A stretch of 11,619 nucleotides of DNA, from assembly GCA_900617975.1 (NCBI GenBank), contig UZAE01001765.1, positions 1 to 11,619 of the forward strand, in the 5' to 3' direction. The notes under the pieces were generated by a model. That model had not been told where the DNA came from. It did not search any database and saw only the letters and a list, made by a program, of their open reading frames with translations. Shown here one piece after another: positions 9,192 through 11,619 of the stretch. Position 1 is the stretch's first letter. Each line of letters begins with the position of its first letter. This DNA comes from Rodentolepis nana. Its lineage: Eukaryota > Platyhelminthes > Cestoda > Cyclophyllidea > Hymenolepididae. The translations under genes were made by a program, and so were the position numbers.

Positions 9192-9556
9192 TTTCAAATT
9201 AAAACTGCAAGCTGAGGAATAATTTGTAAGGCCATTCACCTTTACAACCATTGAGGCACAAGCGCAATAAGCGCTGAATGTCACAGACACGTATTTGCAA
9301 CAATCCAGTGAAAGAGTTGTGAAGTTTATATTTTGAAACATGAATGATCCATCAAGTCGATAGGGCACAAACTCAAGGCTAAAAGTCAACTGATGAAGGA
9401 CTCTTTGTCACCACATTTTACCCCCCCCCCCTCCCTTCACTTTAATCTTTCGCTTGACATACCGCTACTAGTAGCAAGTTGCTTTCCATAATAAAAATTG
9501 TTTTTTTGTACTAACTTGAATAAAAACAACTCCTGTGATTAATTATTTATTAACCA
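9192..9556 (+). repeat. Unknown interspersed repeat, family 2, copy 2
   Basis: This is the partner of 2250-2572 in the same orientation. The shared core starts with AATAAGCGCTGAATGTC near 9266 and continues through CAGTGAAAGAGTTGTGAA and TTTTGAAACATGAA. It is followed by GGACTCT at about 9399, an 11-C run at 9421-9431 where copy 1 has only six C, and CTCCTGTGATT near 9530. The copy closes with a hairpin, TGATTAAT / ATTAACCA, with a 5-nt loop at 9536-9556, in the same place as in copy 1. One stem pair is changed on both sides relative to copy 1. A 66-codon minus-strand frame overlapping 9189-9389 is a by-product of the repeat. The element type is unresolved and the left boundary is approximate. 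Confidence 0.55.
9421..9435 (-). other. C11-T-CCC tract, G-quadruplex-capable on the minus strand
   Basis: On the minus strand this reads GGG-A-G11, enough for four runs of three G with single-base loops. It occupies the position of a six-C run in the other family 2 copy, so it arose by homopolymer expansion inside the repeat. Confidence 0.55.
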
Positions 9557-9904
9557 GGTGATCAATACGATCTAGAAGCAAAAAAATGAAAAGAATGAAG
9601 TCAGATCATGAAATATGAGCAAGACCTGAAGGTGATTGTCATTAAGAGAGAGAGAGTTAATGGAACGAGTGGTGAGACAAGAACTAGAGCGTGTTTATGC
9701 AGGTCAAGGACAATCACACCACTGGCTATGTTTGCTTTATGCAAATTAAGCATTAAGCGCAACTAGTATTTCAAATAACAAAAAAGAAATACTACTAATT
9801 TCTAAACGAAGCATTCCCATACAAAATTTGATCTGTATGGATTGAACTCATTGGGGGGGGGAGCTTTTTTTAATTTAGCAATAGCACCGAACATTTCGTT
9901 ACTG
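9557..9904. other. Spacer with a GA run and a cluster of complementary arms
   Basis: Lies between repeat family 2 copy 2 and SINE-like copy B. It contains a short (GA)n run at about 9645-9656, several complementary arms between 9623 and 9723, and a G9 homopolymer at 9853-9861. A 52-codon plus-strand frame (9608-9766) crosses the GA run; it has no recognised motif, and I do not call it a gene. Confidence 0.45.
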
Positions 9905-9915
9905 CGATCATTAAA
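9905..9915 (+). repeat. Target-site duplication of SINE-like copy B, left
   Basis: CGATCATTAAA is repeated exactly at 10263-10273 and brackets the element at 9916-10262. Perfect 11-bp direct repeats at both ends are the expected scar of target-primed insertion by a LINE machinery. Confidence 0.82.
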
Positions 9916-10262
9916 CTTATTTATTTATTTTTATTTATTTAAATCAAATGGCAGGAGTTTTGATAGTTATCATTAGCCCTTTAGTTGACTTTACGCTTCA
10001 CAGAGTGGAGGAGGAACATCAAAATGGAAAATGTCGAGGGAGGGGGAACAGAGGAGTGTTTCGAAGATGTAAGAGACAGACAAACAGATACAAAGGCAGA
10101 GAAAAGGTAAGATAAGTACTGTGGAAGTAGTGGAATATGACATACAGTGGGGTGATGGCATTTTAAAGTGAGAAATCAACTCCCGGTTGATAGACTTTTT
10201 TGTCGTATGAGTATACGTTGTTCAGGATGCACCACGTGGAGGTAAGTCTATCGCACACCCCA
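9916..10262 (-). mobile_element. SINE-like repeat, family 1, copy B (complete, with target-site duplication)
   Basis: This is the best-preserved copy, inserted on the minus strand. Read in its own sense it starts at 10262 with TGGGGTGTGCGATAGACTT. It runs through a structured head (9-bp arms at 10244-10252 and 10189-10197 enclosing a hairpin at 10204-10217), a pyrimidine-rich middle, and the conserved tail (9990 back to 9945), and ends in AAATAAATAAA-type repeats at about 9916-9944. It is flanked by exact 11-bp direct repeats, so both boundaries are firm and the length is 347 bp. It has no protein-coding role; the 62-codon frame at 9991-10179 is incidental. The tail shared with the LINE at 7285-7332 suggests mobilisation by that LINE family. 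A/B-box-like stretches in the head are weak, so the promoter type is open. Confidence 0.82.
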
Positions 10263-10273
10263 CGATCATTAAA
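10263..10273 (+). repeat. Target-site duplication of SINE-like copy B, right
   Basis: Exact repeat of CGATCATTAAA at 9905-9915, directly after the 5' end of the minus-strand element. Confidence 0.82.
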
Positions 10274-11033
10274 ATTAAGTCACCGAAGACGTTGTGTAGT
10301 CTTTGTTGGTAAAAGCTTCCGAAATTTGAAACTTCTCCTCTCTTATTTTTCATTTACCTAAATTGAAGATATTGATAATATCATGAAGAGATATAATGTT
10401 TGAAATATATTTTATTAGCAATTTGTACTTAACTTTAATTGTATTGAACATCTAAATCGATAGATTTGGGTGTCTTCCTGAAAAAAAGATATTTGAACAT
10501 TCTGGAAAAAGCCTTCATTATAGGCATGTATAATTCCATGGAGGACAATAATGGATATACAGGCTGCATCTATCAGCCAATACTGCCCAAATGCTCCACT
10601 CAAATGAGAATGAGTAATCTGGGACGTGTGTTTACTTCCCGTACAATTTGTATTGATCTGGGTCTTAAAGTATACGAGTTACAGAGGGATTGAAATCTCT
10701 CATCTCTCAAATAAGTTAGTACAAGTGATCGCAATCTCCTCAACAAATATCCTCCAATCAAACTGGGTTCCGCAACCATTTTTTGCGATGTTAAGGACAA
10801 GTGGACCAAATTGCGCCTAGAACTCTAGAACTATCCTTTCCAATAGAACTTAGAATTTTAATCTCTCCTTATTTGGTAACGGTCATCATTATGTTCGATA
10901 TCCATTAATAATACACATATTAATTGAATAATTTTAATTTCGATCGGATGCACTGAAAAAATTCCAATGTTCATATTATCTGATTATAGCATTGATTCCA
11001 GTAGCACCGCTTGTTGTGATTATATACTTATAT
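10274..11033. other. Spacer with a GC-richer, frame-dense segment
   Basis: Between SINE-like copies B and C. From about 10460 to 10830 the sequence is visibly richer in G and C than its flanks, and four short frames overlap on the two strands (10466-10693 and 10626-10820 plus; 10415-10603 and 10600-10809 minus). None shows a motif I can name. A further stop-to-stop plus-strand frame ends at about 10828 with a basic, Trp-containing KDKWTKLRLEL segment that is faintly like the end of a Myb/SANT-type helix, but this is too short to assign. It may be a decayed exon or transposon fragment, or simply composition. Confidence 0.4.
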
Positions 11034-11043
11034 TTGTATTATT
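11034..11043 (+). repeat. Possible diverged target-site duplication of copy C, left
   Basis: TTGTATTATT here and TTGCATTATT at 11352-11361 differ at one base and flank the copy C element. Because the element's tail is itself A/T-rich, the match is suggestive only. Confidence 0.4.
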
Positions 11044-11350
11044 TATTTATATCAAATGGCAGGCTTAATGAGAGTTATCATTTGCCCTTCAGCTGACTTC
11101 GGATTTTACAGGGGGTAGGAACATCAAAGTCATAAAATGTGAATGGAAACAGACGAGTGTAAAACGGGAAACAAGCACAAAGGTAGAGTAAAAGTCAAGG
11201 TGGGTACTATGGAAGTAGTCGTATTTGACATACAGATGAGTCAGGAAGTTTGAAGCTAGAAGTCAACTGCCGGTTTATAGACCTTTTGGTGTGTGAGCAA
11301 ACGTTGGCCATGGTGCTCCACGTGGAGGTAATTTTATCGCGCACCCCTTA
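11044..11350 (-). mobile_element. SINE-like repeat, family 1, copy C (diverged)
   Basis: The third copy, on the minus strand like copy B. The tail at 11053-11098 keeps about 39 of 46 bases of the tail shared by copies A and B. The middle is shortened and mutated. The head at about 11270-11345 still shows CTCCACGTGGAGGTAA and a recognisable but broken version of the paired arms. The element's 5' end is the GGGGTGCGCGA at about 11338-11348. It is the most divergent of the three, implying an older insertion. A one-mismatch 10-bp direct repeat at 11034-11043 and 11352-11361 may be its target-site duplication. Confidence 0.72.
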
Positions 11351-11351
11351 A

Positions 11352-11361
11352 TTGCATTATT
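11352..11361 (+). repeat. Possible diverged target-site duplication of copy C, right
   Basis: Nine of ten bases match 11034-11043 at the other end of the element; see the left member for the caveat about A/T-rich tails. Confidence 0.4.
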
Positions 11362-11586
11362 GAATTGGAGAAACTAAGGCTCCCGACGCTACGCAAATTC
11401 TGCGCTAGCATAATGTGAATTCCATTGCATTGAGTGCCCAGCATCTTTAATTTTTAATAACTTGAGATTTAAGGCTATATCTGAAAGACGCTTTTCAATT
11501 ACTATTTATGCAGAACATAAATAACAAGTTTGGCATTTTCCTATCACTGCCTTAGAACTGCATTTATTTCTAACAATCATTATCTA

Positions 11587-11619
11587 TTGGGTGGGCAACT
11601 AAGTCATTGCCGTTTTTGT
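11587..11619. mobile_element. Mariner-type terminal inverted repeat, element cut by window end
   Basis: TTGGGTGGGCAACTAAGT followed by CATTGCCG and a T-run, directly after a TA dinucleotide at 11585-11586, has the look of the end of a mariner element of the mellifera-like group; those ends, as I recall them, begin TTGGGTTGGCAACTAAGT. TA is the target site duplicated by mariner/Tc1 insertion. Only 33 bases are inside the window, so neither the transposase, its orientation nor its integrity can be judged, and no matching second inverted repeat occurs in the window. This is the strongest taxonomic hint for an arthropod, although mariners cross species widely. Confidence 0.78.

Noticed and set aside
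9608..9766. 52-codon plus-strand frame beginning MKYEQDLKVIVIKRER, charged and coding-like at first
   Set aside because: It runs through a GA dinucleotide repeat that produces the Arg/Glu pattern, lacks a polypyrimidine acceptor, and the rest resembles nothing known.
9991..10179. 62-codon minus-strand frame
   Set aside because: It lies entirely inside SINE-like copy B and follows its pyrimidine-rich strand; a by-product of the repeat.
1..11619. CRISPR array, bacterial operon, phage or toxin-antitoxin system
   Set aside because: No regularly spaced repeats, no ribosome-binding-site/ORF arrays and no long ORFs. All recognised elements are eukaryotic transposable-element remnants.

Overview
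The window looks like non-coding genomic DNA of an animal, most likely an arthropod. It is AT-rich throughout. No bacterial operon, RNA gene or intact protein-coding gene can be recognised. What can be recognised is debris of eukaryotic transposable elements. The mariner-type terminus at the right edge and the non-LTR retrotransposon C-terminus near 7.1 kb fit an arthropod; a spider or another arachnid is possible, but that is only an impression.

Layout. A roughly 320-350 bp short interspersed repeat (called family 1 here) occurs three times: 316-636 on the plus strand, and 9916-10262 and 11044-11350 on the minus strand. Its last ~50-100 bp match the 3' untranslated end of a 5'-truncated LINE at 6970-7345. 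That LINE still encodes the end of a non-LTR reverse transcriptase polyprotein, with a Cx2Cx9Hx3C zinc-binding motif. The simplest reading is a SINE and the LINE that mobilises it, sharing a 3' recognition tail. The 9916-10262 copy is bounded by perfect 11-bp direct repeats (target-site duplication).

A second, older repeat (family 2) occurs at about 2250-2572 and 9192-9556, with a possible small fragment near 4643-4720. Both long copies end in an 8-bp-stem, 5-nt-loop hairpin. The last 33 bases of the window are the start of a mariner-type terminal inverted repeat next to a TA dinucleotide.

Between these elements lie long AT-rich stretches without recognisable genes. They hold a few local structures: an inverted pair of TCAAGGTCA nuclear-receptor-like sites at 4931-4989, a G-quadruplex-capable tract at 4746-4763, other G or C homopolymers, a cluster of complementary arms at 9623-9723, and a lone start-codon/splice-donor combination at 6192-6226 that could be a tiny first exon. 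The longest open frames (up to 94 codons) are about what chance gives in DNA of this length and composition, and none resembles a protein I recognise apart from the LINE end. No self-contained new gene system is visible. The most interesting material is the SINE/LINE tail relationship and the structured unknown repeat.
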